Shown piece by piece: positions 1 through 6,540 of a stretch of DNA of 10,646 nucleotides. The stretch is from Spirochaetales bacterium (GTDB taxonomy: Bacteria; Spirochaetota; Spirochaetia; Sphaerochaetales; Sphaerochaetaceae). How positions within the stretch are numbered: position 1 is the first letter of the stretch; every line of letters starts with the position of its first letter. Location: the NCBI GenBank assembly GCA_012519125.1, contig JAAYQY010000183.1, positions 1 through 10,646 of the forward strand. The letters run 5' to 3'. The notes below the pieces were generated by a model that saw only the letters and a program-made list of their open reading frames with translations, did not search any database and was not told the origin of the DNA. A program made the position numbers and the translations under genes.

Positions 1-200
1 AGGAACCTGAAGCTGATGAGGAACCTGAAGCTGATGAGGAACCTGAAGCTGATGAGGAACCTGAAGCTGAGGAGGAACCTGAAGCTGAGGAGGAACCTGA
101 AGCTGAGGAAAAGCTCCCCGAAGAACCCTGGGTTGAGTATATTCCTGAGGGTGAGGAAGAAGAAATTTCCTTGGATGAGGATGACGAGAAAACTACTTGA
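1..200 (+). CDS. 3' end of an unidentified gene with an acidic repeat tail
   Basis: The frame starting at base 3 is open to the TGA at 198-200 and gives the last 65 residues of a protein that begins outside the window. Its first 36 residues are six tandem hexapeptides of the form EPEA(D/E)E. A Glu/Asp-rich end with a single Trp-Val-Glu-Tyr patch follows and closes with DEDDEKTT. Almost every residue is Glu, Asp, Pro or Ala, so the tail is probably disordered and strongly negative. The other frame through the repeat (RNLKLM repeats) is a shadow: the acidic frame is the one that ends just before the spacer, and its composition is typical of real acidic tails. Nothing here identifies the function. 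HrcA, the usual neighbour of grpE, has no such tail as far as I know. Confidence 0.7.
   Translation, partial: EPEADEEPEADEEPEADEEPEAEEEPEAEEEPEAEEKLPEEPWVEYIPEGEEEEISLDEDDEKTT
3..110 (+). repeat. six tandem 18-bp repeats
   Basis: Six head-to-tail 18-bp units start at 3, 21, 39, 57, 75 and 93. The first three units are identical and end in GATGAG. Units 4 and 5 end in GAGGAG, and unit 6 ends in GAGGAA. The unit length is a multiple of three, so gain or loss of copies keeps the frame and changes only the length of the acidic tail. The array continues to the left window edge, so the copy number may be larger. Confidence 0.95.
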
Positions 201-226
201 CGCTTACTCATTGCTGTGAGTATGTT
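197..226 (+). promoter_or_regulatory. candidate promoter for the grpE operon with a dyad in its spacer
   Basis: TTGACG at 197-202 matches the sigma-70 -35 box in 5 of 6 bases and overlaps the upstream stop codon. TATGTT at 221-226 is a weak -10 box (4 of 6), with an 18-bp spacer. A perfect dyad, TACTCA (205-210) and TGAGTA (217-222) around a 6-bp centre, fills the spacer and touches the -10. That is a typical place for a repressor to bind. It is not the CIRCE sequence (TTAGCACTC-N9-GAGTGCTAA). The dyad could instead form a small RNA hairpin after the upstream gene. The predicted transcription start is near 233. Confidence 0.4.
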
Positions 227-230
227 ATCG

Positions 231-371
231 GCATGCCCAGGGGTGGGCTACTCTTTACGCTACACACGATTATGAACAATGGCCTTGCAGGGTGCAACAT
301 TCCCTGTGCAAGGCTTTCAAATAGACATGTGCCAATCTTTGGGGTTGGGGCATGGGAAACTGAGGGATGGA
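231..371 (+). promoter_or_regulatory. structured leader upstream of grpE
   Basis: This 141-base stretch has no gene of its own. It contains a strong hairpin, GCCTTGCA (282-289) with TGCAAGGC (307-314), which can extend inward by GGG/CCC (290-292 with 302-304). It also holds a local hairpin GCCCA/TGGGC (235-239 with 244-248) and a long-range complement CATGCCC (232-238) with GGGCATG (348-354) that ends 7 bases before the grpE ribosome binding site. The last two share bases 235-238 and cannot form together. This suggests a leader that could switch or respond to temperature, but no known riboswitch class is recognisable, and the pairings were found by eye without folding energies. Confidence 0.35.
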
Positions 372-995
372 ATGGATAAGAAAGACAAGAAAAGCAAGGC
401 TGAAGCACAGCGAGAAGAAGTCATTGCTGACGAGAACGTCCAGGCAAAGCAGGAAGAGACCGGAGCGGAGCAGAAACAGGATGAGCCGGTCATGAGTGAG
501 CTTGAGAAGAAGGAGTTGGAAGTCGTGCAATTGAAGGAAAAGCTTGCTGATGCACAGGGAGAAATTGCTTCACTGAAAGAGCAGATGCTTCGCGATCGTG
601 CAGATCTTGAGAACTATAGGAAACGTTTGATTCGGGACAAGGAAGATGCAGTAAGGTTTGCAAATGAGAACCTGATCAAGGATCTTCTTCAACCACTTGA
701 TGATTTCAATCGTGCTTTGGAAGCAGCAGAGTCCACCAAAGAGTATGCCAAAGTGCATGACGGGGTGGTCATGGTCAATTCCCAACTGCTCTCCACCTTG
801 GAGAAGAACTGGGGTCTGGAGCGTATTGATGCGGTAGGAAAGGAGTTTGATCCTTCCGAGCATGAAGCATACCAGGTGGTAGTCGATGACTCTTTGGAGA
901 CAGAAACCGTCATGGAAGAGTACATCGTAGGCTACAAGTTGCATGGAAGGGTTCTCAGGCCCTCAAAGGTAAAAGTCGGCAAGCCAAACGTTTGA
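372..995 (+). CDS. grpE: GrpE, nucleotide exchange factor of DnaK
   Basis: The product is 207 residues, a normal GrpE length. GrpE is a cytoplasmic homodimer that makes DnaK release ADP and so resets the Hsp70 cycle. Residues 1-40 are charged and probably disordered. A Leu/Glu/Lys-rich heptad region at about 42-80 is the long dimer coiled coil. The core follows with LIKDLLQPLDDFNRALE (101-117), and the C-terminal beta-wing contains FDPSEHEA (159-166) and VGYKLHGRVLRPSKVKVGK (186-204), the family signature. I chose the ATG at 372 because GAGGG (362-366) lies 5 bases upstream and the protein then begins MDKKDKKSK. The frame is open back to an ATG at 279, but those 31 extra residues do not look like GrpE. 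It is followed after 92 bp by its partner dnaK. Confidence 0.97.
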   Translation: MDKKDKKSKAEAQREEVIADENVQAKQEETGAEQKQDEPVMSELEKKELEVVQLKEKLADAQGEIASLKEQMLRDRADLENYRKRLIRDKEDAVRFANENLIKDLLQPLDDFNRALEAAESTKEYAKVHDGVVMVNSQLLSTLEKNWGLERIDAVGKEFDPSEHEAYQVVVDDSLETETVMEEYIVGYKLHGRVLRPSKVKVGKPNV

Positions 996-1041
996 CGTTT
1001 GGTATAGGTATGAGTACCTTAGGCACGTGGGGAATACCCAC
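984..1041 (+). promoter_or_regulatory. three small hairpins between grpE and dnaK
   Basis: Three inverted repeats lie in a row: CCAAACG/CGTTTGG (984-990 with 996-1002, spanning the grpE stop codon), AGGTA/TACCT (1006-1010 with 1015-1019) and GTGGG/CCCAC (1027-1031 with 1037-1041). None is followed by a T-run, so they are poor terminators. They may mark a processing or stability region of the grpE-dnaK mRNA. GATAAT at 1054-1059 resembles a -10 box but has no -35 at a suitable distance, so I do not call a dnaK promoter. Confidence 0.5.
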
Positions 1042-1087
1042 ACTATTGTGATTGATAATGAGCTAATTTGGAGAGGAGAAATATATC

Positions 1088-3013
1088 ATGGGAAGAATTA
1101 TTGGAATTGACTTGGGAACCACCAATAGCTGCGTCGCAGTTATGGAAGGAAATGATCCTGTTGTCATCGCAAACAGCGAAGGACAGCGGACCACTCCCAG
1201 TATTGTTGGATACACCTCAAAGGGCGACCGCCTTGTTGGTCAGCCAGCAAAGAACCAGATGGTGACCAATGCTGAGAATACCGTGTATTCCATCAAGCGC
1301 TTCATGGGCAGAAAGTACCACGAAGTACCCTCTGAGCTGGGCAAGATTCCTTATAAGGTAGTAGCCGGAAACGGCGATGAAATGAAAGTTGAGATTCGTG
1401 GAGAGTCCTACTCCCCACAGGAGATCTCTGCTGCAATTTTGCAGAAAATGAAGAAGACTGCCGAAGATTACCTTGGTGAAAGTGTAACCGAAGCTGTCAT
1501 CACGGTGCCCGCTTACTTCAACGACGCACAGAGACAGGCTACCAAGGATGCAGGCAAGATTGCAGGCCTCGATGTCAAGCGCATTGTGAACGAGCCTACT
1601 GCAGCAGCTTTGGCCTATGGCTTGGGCAAGGATACGAACAGGGAAGAAAAGATTGCTGTCTACGACCTTGGTGGTGGTACGTTTGATATCTCCATCCTTG
1701 AGCTGGGTGACGGCGTATTCGAAGTAAAGTCCACCAACGGGGATACTCACCTTGGCGGAGATGACTTCGACCAGAGAATCATCGAGTGGATGATCACCGA
1801 ATTCAAGAAGTCCAATGCTATTGACTTGTCCAGTGACAAGATGGCACTGCAGAGACTTCGCGAGGCAGCTGAGAAGGCAAAGATCGAGCTCTCCAACTCG
1901 ACCAGCACCGATATCAACCTGCCGTTCATCACCGCTGATGCAAGCGGTCCGAAGCACCTGCAGATGACACTCTCCCGTGCAAAGTTCGAACAGCTGGTTG
2001 CTGACCTGATCGAGCGATCCAAGCTTCCGGTCAAAAACGCTCTTCGTGACGCCGGTCTGAGTGCTGCTGACATCGATGAGGTGATCCTTGTTGGTGGTTC
2101 CACCAGAATCCCTGCTGTCCAGGCGATGGTTCGCGAGCTCTTCGGCAAGGAACCCCACAAGGGTGTGAACCCCGATGAAGTGGTTGCCATGGGTGCTGCA
2201 ATTCAGGGTGGTATCCTCGGTGGCAAGGTCAAGGATGTCTTGCTTCTGGACGTAACTCCGCTTTCACTGGGTATCGAGACCCTTGGTGGTGTTTGCACTC
2301 GTTTGATCGAACGCAATACCACGATCCCAACCCGCAAGAGCCAGATCTTCTCCACGGCTGCCGATGGGCAGACTGCGGTGAGCATCCATGTCCTGCAGGG
2401 TGAGCGTGAGATGGCATCCCAGAACAGGACGCTTGGCAAGTTCGACCTGATCGGCATTCCTGCCGCTCCTCGTGGCGTTCCTCAGATTGAAGTTACCTTC
2501 GACATCGATGCCAATGGTATTGTGCATGTCTCTGCAAAGGACCTCGGAACCGGGAAGGAGCAGAAGATTCGCATTGAATCCTCTGGTGGTCTCTCCGACG
2601 CAGACATCGAGAAGATGGTGCGTGAGGCTGAGGTTCATGCTGAGGAAGATAAGCGCGAACGCGCCCGTATCGATGCCCGCAACGAAGCAGACAGCCTGAT
2701 CTACTCCACCGAGAAGTCCCTCAAGGAGTTTGGGGATAAGATCGGAAGCGATGACAAGGCTAAGATCGAGCAGGCAATTGCTGACCTTAAGGGCGTGATG
2801 GAGAACCAGAGCGCTTCTGCAGAAGAGATCAAGGCCAAGAGCGAGACGCTGCAACAGGCTTCTTACAAGCTTGCTGAAGAGGTCTACAAGCAGAGTGCAG
2901 CCCAGGGTGGCGATGCATCGGCATCCCAGGGTGAGGAATCTGCTGCTTCTGAGGAGGCTCCGAAGAAGAGTCCCAAGGATGCAGAGGATGCAGACTTCGA
3001 AGTCGTAGACTAA
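1088..3013 (+). CDS. dnaK: DnaK (Hsp70) chaperone
   Basis: The 641-residue product is full-length for DnaK, the ATP-dependent cytoplasmic chaperone that binds exposed hydrophobic segments. The nucleotide-binding domain shows GIDLGTTNS (6-14), the ATP-contacting [15 protein letters not shown] (191-205) and [10 protein letters not shown] (335-344). The interdomain linker VLLLDV is at 384-389 and runs into [12 protein letters not shown], where the substrate-binding beta domain starts. The helical lid covers about 500-600. It is followed by a low-complexity Ala/Ser/Glu/Lys tail and the terminal DADFEVVD, in the place of the EEVKD-like end of many bacterial DnaKs. The ATG at 1088 is preceded by GGAGAGGAG (1070-1078). 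Codon choice favours C/G-ending codons typical of strong expression. Partners flank it: grpE upstream and dnaJ downstream. Confidence 0.99.
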   Translation: MGRIIGIDLGTTNSCVAVMEGNDPVVIANSEGQRTTPSIVGYTSKGDRLVGQPAKNQMVTNAENTVYSIKRFMGRKYHEVPSELGKIPYKVVAGNGDEMKVEIRGESYSPQEISAAILQKMKKTAEDYLGESVTEAVITVPAYFNDAQRQATKDAGKIAGLDVKRIVNEPTAAALAYGLGKDTNREEKIAVYDLGGGTFDISILELGDGVFEVKSTNGDTHLGGDDFDQRIIEWMITEFKKSNAIDLSSDKMALQRLREAAEKAKIELSNSTSTDINLPFITADASGPKHLQMTLSRAKFEQLVADLIERSKLPVKNALRDAGLSAADIDEVILVGGSTRIPAVQAMVRELFGKEPHKGVNPDEVVAMGAAIQGGILGGKVKDVLLLDVTPLSLGIETLGGVCTRLIERNTTIPTRKSQIFSTAADGQTAVSIHVLQGEREMASQNRTLGKFDLIGIPAAPRGVPQIEVTFDIDANGIVHVSAKDLGTGKEQKIRIESSGGLSDADIEKMVREAEVHAEEDKRERARIDARNEADSLIYSTEKSLKEFGDKIGSDDKAKIEQAIADLKGVMENQSASAEEIKAKSETLQQASYKLAEEVYKQSAAQGGDASASQGEESAASEEAPKKSPKDAEDADFEVVD

Positions 3014-3020
3014 GGAGTCG

Positions 3021-3043
3021 GTAACAGGGTAGTATACCGTTAC
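3021..3043 (+). promoter_or_regulatory. minor hairpin after dnaK
   Basis: GTAAC (3021-3025) pairs with GTTAC (3039-3043), and inside it GGT (3028-3030) pairs with ACC (3036-3038), leaving a 2-base bulge and an AGTAT loop. It sits directly before the stronger hairpin at 3049-3080. It is probably part of the same dnaK 3' structure, with no T-run. Confidence 0.4.
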
Positions 3044-3048
3044 GGCTT

Positions 3049-3084
3049 AACATCATGTCGGCTTCGGCCGACATGATGTTTCTC
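3049..3084 (+). terminator. 14-bp UUCG-capped hairpin between dnaK and dnaJ
   Basis: AACATCATGTCGGC (3049-3062) and GCCGACATGATGTT (3067-3080) are perfect complements around a TTCG tetraloop, a very stable RNA hairpin. Only TCTC follows the final TT, so the U-run is weak. It therefore looks like a partial terminator or a 3' stabiliser that would make more dnaK than dnaJ message, which suits the excess of DnaK over DnaJ usual in bacteria. The hairpin itself is certain; the read-through role is inferred. Confidence 0.75.
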
Positions 3085-3113
3085 AGCCCAAATTGTTCTA
3101 AGGAAGTCGCATC

Positions 3114-4250
3114 GTGGCGAAACGTGATTACTATGAAGTGCTTGGAGTCTCGAAGACTGCAGCACTGGACGAAATTAAGAAAGCATATCGCAAGCTGGCG
3201 ATTGCCAACCACCCGGACAAGAATCCCGGGGATAAGGCGGCTGAAGAACGCTTCAAGGAAGCTACGGAAGCCTACGATGTCCTCGGAGATGAGAAGAAGC
3301 GCAAGATGTACGACCAGTACGGCTTTGCGGGTATCGATGGTGCCAATGGTGCCGGACACGACTACTCCAATGTCTATCGTGATTTCAGTGATATCTTTGG
3401 CGGTGGTTTTGGTGGTGGTGGGTTTGAGGATATATTCAGTTCCTTCTTTGGAGGAGGCGGAAGGTCACAAGGCCGTGGTGGTCAGCGTGGACCTGAGGCA
3501 GGATCTTCCCTGCGCTATGATGTTGATATTGATTTCAAGGATGCAGTCTTCGGGACGAAAGTCGAAGTTGCCTATTCACACCAGGTAGGGTGTGAAGAGT
3601 GTCATGGATCAGGATCGGCCGGCGGGAGTGGGACAAAAGTCTGTCCTACGTGCAATGGAAGCGGACAGGTCAGGAGAAACAGTGGGTTCTTTGCCATTGC
3701 CAGTACCTGTCCTACCTGTAACGGCAGCGGTCATGTCATCGAGAATCCCTGTGGTTCCTGTCATGGTACAGGCCTTAAGCGCAAACAGCAGAAGGTCAAG
3801 GTTACCATTCCTGCAGGAGTGGATACCGGTAGCCGCGTAGTGCTTAGGGGAATGGGCGATGCCGGTGCAAACGGTGGACCATCCGGTGACTTGTATGTCT
3901 ACATCAACGTCAAACCCCACAAATATTTCATTCGGCAGGATTACGACCTGTTCTGCCAGATTCCGATCTCCATCACCCAAGCCTCCCTTGGTGCTGAGAT
4001 TCAGGTCCCGACCATCGACGGACAATCCATCAAGGTCAATATTCCTTCAGGAATCCAAAGCGGAAAGATGCTGAGGATTCGGGAGCGGGGAGTTACCAGA
4101 CTCAACTCCACAGACCGGGGTGATATGTACATCAAGGTGATGGTACAGGTTCCCAAACGGTTGGGAATGAAGGCCAAGAAACTTATGCAGGAACTTTCGG
4201 ATGCGTTGGGTGAAGATACCAGCCCGAATCCAGTTCCATTTGAAGAATAA
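3114..4250 (+). CDS. dnaJ: DnaJ (Hsp40) co-chaperone, GTG start
   Basis: This is a 378-residue type I DnaJ that delivers unfolded protein to DnaK and triggers its ATP hydrolysis. The J domain (about 1-70) has the essential HPD at 33-35. A Gly/Phe-rich linker spans about 72-125. Four intact CxxCxGxG zinc motifs begin at C160, C177, C199 and C213 and bind two zinc ions. C-terminal substrate-binding domains include VTIPAGVDTGSRVVLRGMGDAG (229-251, in part) and end near residue 350, followed by a short tail. The start is GTG at 3114: it gives the canonical MAKRDYYEVLG, and AAGGAAG (3100-3106) sits 7 bases before it. The gene is 100 bp from dnaK, with a strong hairpin between, so it is probably expressed at a lower level in the same operon. 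Confidence 0.98.
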   Translation: MAKRDYYEVLGVSKTAALDEIKKAYRKLAIANHPDKNPGDKAAEERFKEATEAYDVLGDEKKRKMYDQYGFAGIDGANGAGHDYSNVYRDFSDIFGGGFGGGGFEDIFSSFFGGGGRSQGRGGQRGPEAGSSLRYDVDIDFKDAVFGTKVEVAYSHQVGCEECHGSGSAGGSGTKVCPTCNGSGQVRRNSGFFAIASTCPTCNGSGHVIENPCGSCHGTGLKRKQQKVKVTIPAGVDTGSRVVLRGMGDAGANGGPSGDLYVYINVKPHKYFIRQDYDLFCQIPISITQASLGAEIQVPTIDGQSIKVNIPSGIQSGKMLRIRERGVTRLNSTDRGDMYIKVMVQVPKRLGMKAKKLMQELSDALGEDTSPNPVPFEE

Positions 4251-4261
4251 CGATTACTTGA

Positions 4262-4285
4262 CAGGGCTACCGGATGGTAGCCCTG
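4262..4285 (+). promoter_or_regulatory. 10-bp hairpin between dnaJ and rlmB
   Basis: CAGGGCTACC (4262-4271) and GGTAGCCCTG (4276-4285) form a perfect stem with a GGAT loop. No T-run follows (CTGTCCAAC), and the rlmB ribosome binding site starts 14 bases later. As with the dnaK-dnaJ gap, this looks like an intercistronic RNA structure for processing, stability or partial attenuation, not a full terminator. Confidence 0.65.
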
Positions 4286-4310
4286 CTGTCCAACACACGA
4301 GGAGCACTAC

Positions 4311-5069
4311 ATGGGTGAGAAAATCATCGGCGTTCATGCAATAGAAGAGGGGCTCAAGAGAGCTGTCTCAGGGTCAGTACTGTATATATCACGAGGGATG
4401 GGAGCGCATACCCAAGCTTTGGAGCGCCAGGCTCAACTCACCGGGGGAAAGGTCATCGTCAAGAAGATTGCCAAGGTTGAGATGGATCGGATGGTTGACC
4501 AAGCCGATCATCGTGGTGCTGTTCTTGATTTGATGGTGCCTACCAAGGGTAGCCAGGCACGGATCCAGAACCTCTCAGTCAGAGAGTTCTGTTCCAGACT
4601 CAAGGAAGACGAAGGAGCCTTGGTCTTGCTGCTTGATGAGATTACCGATCCACAGAATCTTGGAGCCATCCTGCGCTCGGCTGACCAGTTCTCGGTCTCG
4701 CTGGTGGTGATACCTGAACGACGCAGTGCTCAGGCCAATACCACCGTGGTGAAGGTCTCCTCTGGAGCCGCTCACTATGTTCCCATTGCGACGGTCACCA
4801 ACCTGAACCGGGAACTTGAGTATCTGAAGAGCCAGGGTTTCTGGGCGTATGGTTCTGCCATGAACGGACAGGCCGTCTACAATACGGTATTCCCCAAGAG
4901 AACCGTGCTTGTCATGGGAAATGAAGGCAAGGGAATCGGCCAGCTAACCCAGAAACTGTGTGACCACATGGTGACCATTCCCATGACCGGCCACATCGAT
5001 TCCCTCAATGTATCGGTGGCTACAGGCATCCTGTTGTATGAGGTTCGAAGACAACAAGCAGCACAATAA
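4311..5069 (+). CDS. rlmB: RlmB-like 23S rRNA (guanosine-2'-O-)-methyltransferase
   Basis: The 252-residue product is a SpoU/TrmH-family (SPOUT) methyltransferase. An N-terminal RNA-binding domain (1-75) opens with IIGVHAIEEGL, typical of RlmB, which methylates G2251 in the peptidyl-transferase P loop of 23S rRNA using S-adenosylmethionine. The catalytic knot domain carries motif 1, DEITDPQNLGAILRSA (109-124, with N116 and R122), motif 2, VLVMGNEGKGI (199-209, E205), and motif 3, IPMTGHIDSLNVSVATGI (223-240, S231 and N233). All key residues are present. The ATG at 4311 has GAGGAG (4299-4304) 6 bases upstream. It is the last gene before a true terminator, so it probably shares transcripts with the chaperone genes. 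A tRNA methyltransferase of the same family is the main alternative. Confidence 0.9.
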   Translation: MGEKIIGVHAIEEGLKRAVSGSVLYISRGMGAHTQALERQAQLTGGKVIVKKIAKVEMDRMVDQADHRGAVLDLMVPTKGSQARIQNLSVREFCSRLKEDEGALVLLLDEITDPQNLGAILRSADQFSVSLVVIPERRSAQANTTVVKVSSGAAHYVPIATVTNLNRELEYLKSQGFWAYGSAMNGQAVYNTVFPKRTVLVMGNEGKGIGQLTQKLCDHMVTIPMTGHIDSLNVSVATGILLYEVRRQQAAQ

Positions 5070-5093
5070 TTCATACACTTGATGGCATATGTG

Positions 5094-5126
5094 AAAGGAT
5101 ACAGGCCCCGCTTGTGTCCTTTTTCT
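5094..5126 (+). terminator. intrinsic terminator after rlmB
   Basis: AAAGGATACA (5094-5103) pairs with TGTGTCCTTT (5113-5122) over 10 bp with one U-G wobble, and the stem runs into TTTTT (5120-5124). This is the best intrinsic terminator in the window. It lies 25 bases after the rlmB stop codon and separates the chaperone/rlmB unit from the transporter operon. Confidence 0.85.
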
Positions 5127-5131
5127 ATAAC

Positions 5132-5166
5132 TATGCAGTTGTTTTGCACCTAAGTGCATAAAAAAA
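5132..5166 (+). promoter_or_regulatory. dyad and A-tract upstream of the transporter promoter
   Basis: TGCAC (5145-5149) and GTGCA (5154-5158) are inverted around CTAA. A wider pair, TATGCA (5132-5137) and TGCATA (5155-5160), shares the right arm. Seven adenines follow at 5160-5166, about 46-52 bases before the predicted start point, where an UP element that contacts RNA polymerase alpha would lie. The dyad could be an activator or regulator site; no regulator family is recognisable. Confidence 0.4.
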
Positions 5167-5176
5167 CAATCTTTCC

Positions 5177-5205
5177 TTGCGCTGATCGATTCTTTTCCGT
5201 ATCAT
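5177..5205 (+). promoter_or_regulatory. promoter of the transporter operon
   Basis: TTGCGC (5177-5182) and TATCAT (5200-5205) are separated by exactly 17 bp. The -10 matches the sigma-70 consensus in 5 of 6 bases and the -35 in 3 of 6; the A-tract upstream may compensate. The predicted start point is near 5212, leaving a short leader of about 34 nt before the binding-protein gene. Confidence 0.55.
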
Positions 5206-5211
5206 TAGGAC

Positions 5212-5226
5212 TAGGAAATATTCCTA
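5212..5226. promoter_or_regulatory. 15-bp palindrome at the predicted +1, candidate operator
   Basis: TAGGAA (5212-5217) and TTCCTA (5221-5226) are perfect inverted arms around ATA. The site covers about +1 to +15 of the predicted transcript and ends 3 bases before the ribosome binding region (TAAGGAGAG). The position suits a repressor operator for a substrate-responsive transporter. As RNA, the 3-base loop and mostly A-U stem would make only a weak hairpin, which favours a DNA-level role. Confidence 0.45.
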
Positions 5227-5245
5227 CGTAAGGAGAGAAGTAGAA

Positions 5246-6463
5246 ATGAAAAAGACCTTTGCTCTGATTCTTTGTGTTCTCTTGGCAACAGGATTCCTGT
5301 TTGCACAAGGCGCACAGGAAGCCCCTGCGGCTGCACCTGCTGCCACTGACTTCCATGTTGGCGTGGTCACCGGTACCGTATCTCAGTCCGAAGATGACCT
5401 CCGTGGTGCTGAAAGGCTGATCAGCGAATATGGTTCTGCCTCCAGCGGTGGCATCATCCAGCATGTCACCTATCCTGACAACTTCATGGATGAGGCTGAA
5501 ACAACCATCAGCGTCATCGCCGGTCTTGCCGATGATCCGAAGATGAAGGCCATCATCGTCAACCAGGCAATCCCTGGCACCACCGAGGCTTTCCGCCGTG
5601 TCAAGGAGAAGAGACCCGACATCATCACCATCGCTGGTGAAGCACACGAGGACCCGGGTGTAATCCAGACCGCTGCCGATCTCGCTGTCAACAACGACTT
5701 CGTAGCCCGCGGTTATCTGATCATCCGCACCGCCCATGAACTCGGTTGCGACACGTTCGTGCACATCTCCTTCCCCAGACACCTCAGCTATGAGACCATG
5801 AGCCGCCGCGTCGCCATCATGCGCGCCACCTGTGAAGAGTTGGGCATGGAGTTCGTCCTCGAGACTGCTCCCGATCCGACCTCCGACGTTGGTGTTGCTG
5901 GTGCACAGCAGTACATCCTCGAGAAGGTGCCCGCTTGGATTGAGAGCTATGGCAAGAACGCTGCATTCTTCTGCACCAATGATGCTCACACCGAGCCCCT
6001 GCTCAAGCAGCTGCTCGCTTATGGTGGGTACTTCATCGAAGCAGACCTCCCCAGCCCGCTGATGGGTTATCCCGGCGCTCTGGGCATCGACCTTTCTGCT
6101 GAGGCTGGCGACTTTACCGCAATCCTCAAGAAGGTTGAAGCTTCTGTCGTCGCAAAGGGTGGCGCAGGCCGCTTCGGTACCTGGGCTTACTCCTATGGTT
6201 ACACCAGCACCGCTGGTCTTGGCCAGCATGCCATCAACGTTGTCAAGGGCGAGAGCGAACTGCTCAAGCTTTCTGACATCATGAAGGCCTACGGCAAGTA
6301 CACCGCTGGTGCCAAGTGGAACGGCGCATTCTACACCGATGTCAACACCGGCGTACGCGCTCGCAACCACATCCTGATTTATCAGGACACCTATATGATG
6401 GGCAAGGGCTACATGGGCAACGCAGATCTCGTTGTTCCCGAGAAGTATTTCTCCATCAAATAA
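5246..6463 (+). CDS. DUF3798-type secreted substrate-binding protein
   Basis: The 405-residue product starts with a signal peptide: Lys2-Lys3, a hydrophobic core at 5-19, and a probable signal peptidase I site after LFA (A20). The only Cys there, C10, is inside the core and has no lipobox, so it is probably not a lipoprotein. An Ala/Pro linker (21-34) leads to FHVGVVTGTVSQSEDDLRGA (36-55), then alternating strand/helix segments such as MKAIIVNQAIPGTTEAFRRV (100-119) and AAFFCTNDAHTEPLL (239-253). This resembles a type I periplasmic-binding-protein fold, and I recognise it as the DUF3798 family. The ABC ATPase and permease genes downstream imply that it captures a small molecule outside the membrane. 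The ligand is unknown. Codons are strongly biased to C/G-ending forms, which suggests high expression. The ATG at 5246 follows AAGGAGAG. Confidence 0.8.
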   Translation: MKKTFALILCVLLATGFLFAQGAQEAPAAAPAATDFHVGVVTGTVSQSEDDLRGAERLISEYGSASSGGIIQHVTYPDNFMDEAETTISVIAGLADDPKMKAIIVNQAIPGTTEAFRRVKEKRPDIITIAGEAHEDPGVIQTAADLAVNNDFVARGYLIIRTAHELGCDTFVHISFPRHLSYETMSRRVAIMRATCEELGMEFVLETAPDPTSDVGVAGAQQYILEKVPAWIESYGKNAAFFCTNDAHTEPLLKQLLAYGGYFIEADLPSPLMGYPGALGIDLSAEAGDFTAILKKVEASVVAKGGAGRFGTWAYSYGYTSTAGLGQHAINVVKGESELLKLSDIMKAYGKYTAGAKWNGAFYTDVNTGVRARNHILIYQDTYMMGKGYMGNADLVVPEKYFSIK

Positions 6464-6484
6464 GGTTTTCGTATTGCATCCATT

Positions 6485-6513
6485 GGGGGGAGAGTGCTAC
6501 TCTCCCCCTTTAT
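6485..6513 (+). terminator. GC-rich hairpin after the binding-protein gene, partial terminator
   Basis: GGGGGAGAGT (6486-6495) and ACTCTCCCCC (6499-6508) form a perfect 10-bp stem with a GCT loop; G6485 can add a wobble pair. A short TTTAT follows. Since the transporter genes have no convincing promoter of their own downstream, this is best read as an attenuator that lets some transcription through. It would leave the binding protein in excess over the membrane complex, as is common in binding-protein-dependent ABC systems. Confidence 0.75.
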
Positions 6514-6540
6514 CACCGTTTATAGGCGTGTTTTTAAGGA

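Noticed and set aside
16..219. Basic repeat frame (RNLKLM units) at the left edge
   Set aside because: It is a shadow frame of the 18-bp repeat. The acidic frame fits a protein tail and ends before the promoter region.
231..354. 6S RNA, tmRNA, SRP RNA or a tRNA in the gap before grpE
   Set aside because: No tRNA T-loop, SRP tetraloop region or other family-specific sequence is visible; only generic pairings.
279..371. 31-codon upstream extension of grpE from the ATG at 279
   Set aside because: It has no ribosome binding site, does not resemble GrpE, and overlaps the structured leader. The ATG at 372 has a good site and gives the normal length.
1217..2158. 313-codon open frame on the - strand opposite dnaK
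   Set aside because: Long antisense frames opposite dnaK are a well-known result of codon bias; this one is again in codon register.
5150..6370. 406-codon open frame on the - strand opposite the binding-protein gene
   Set aside because: It is in exact codon register with the + gene. The + gene strongly avoids TTA, CTA and TCA codons, which keeps the antisense frame free of stops. The sense protein has a signal peptide, ribosome binding site and promoter.
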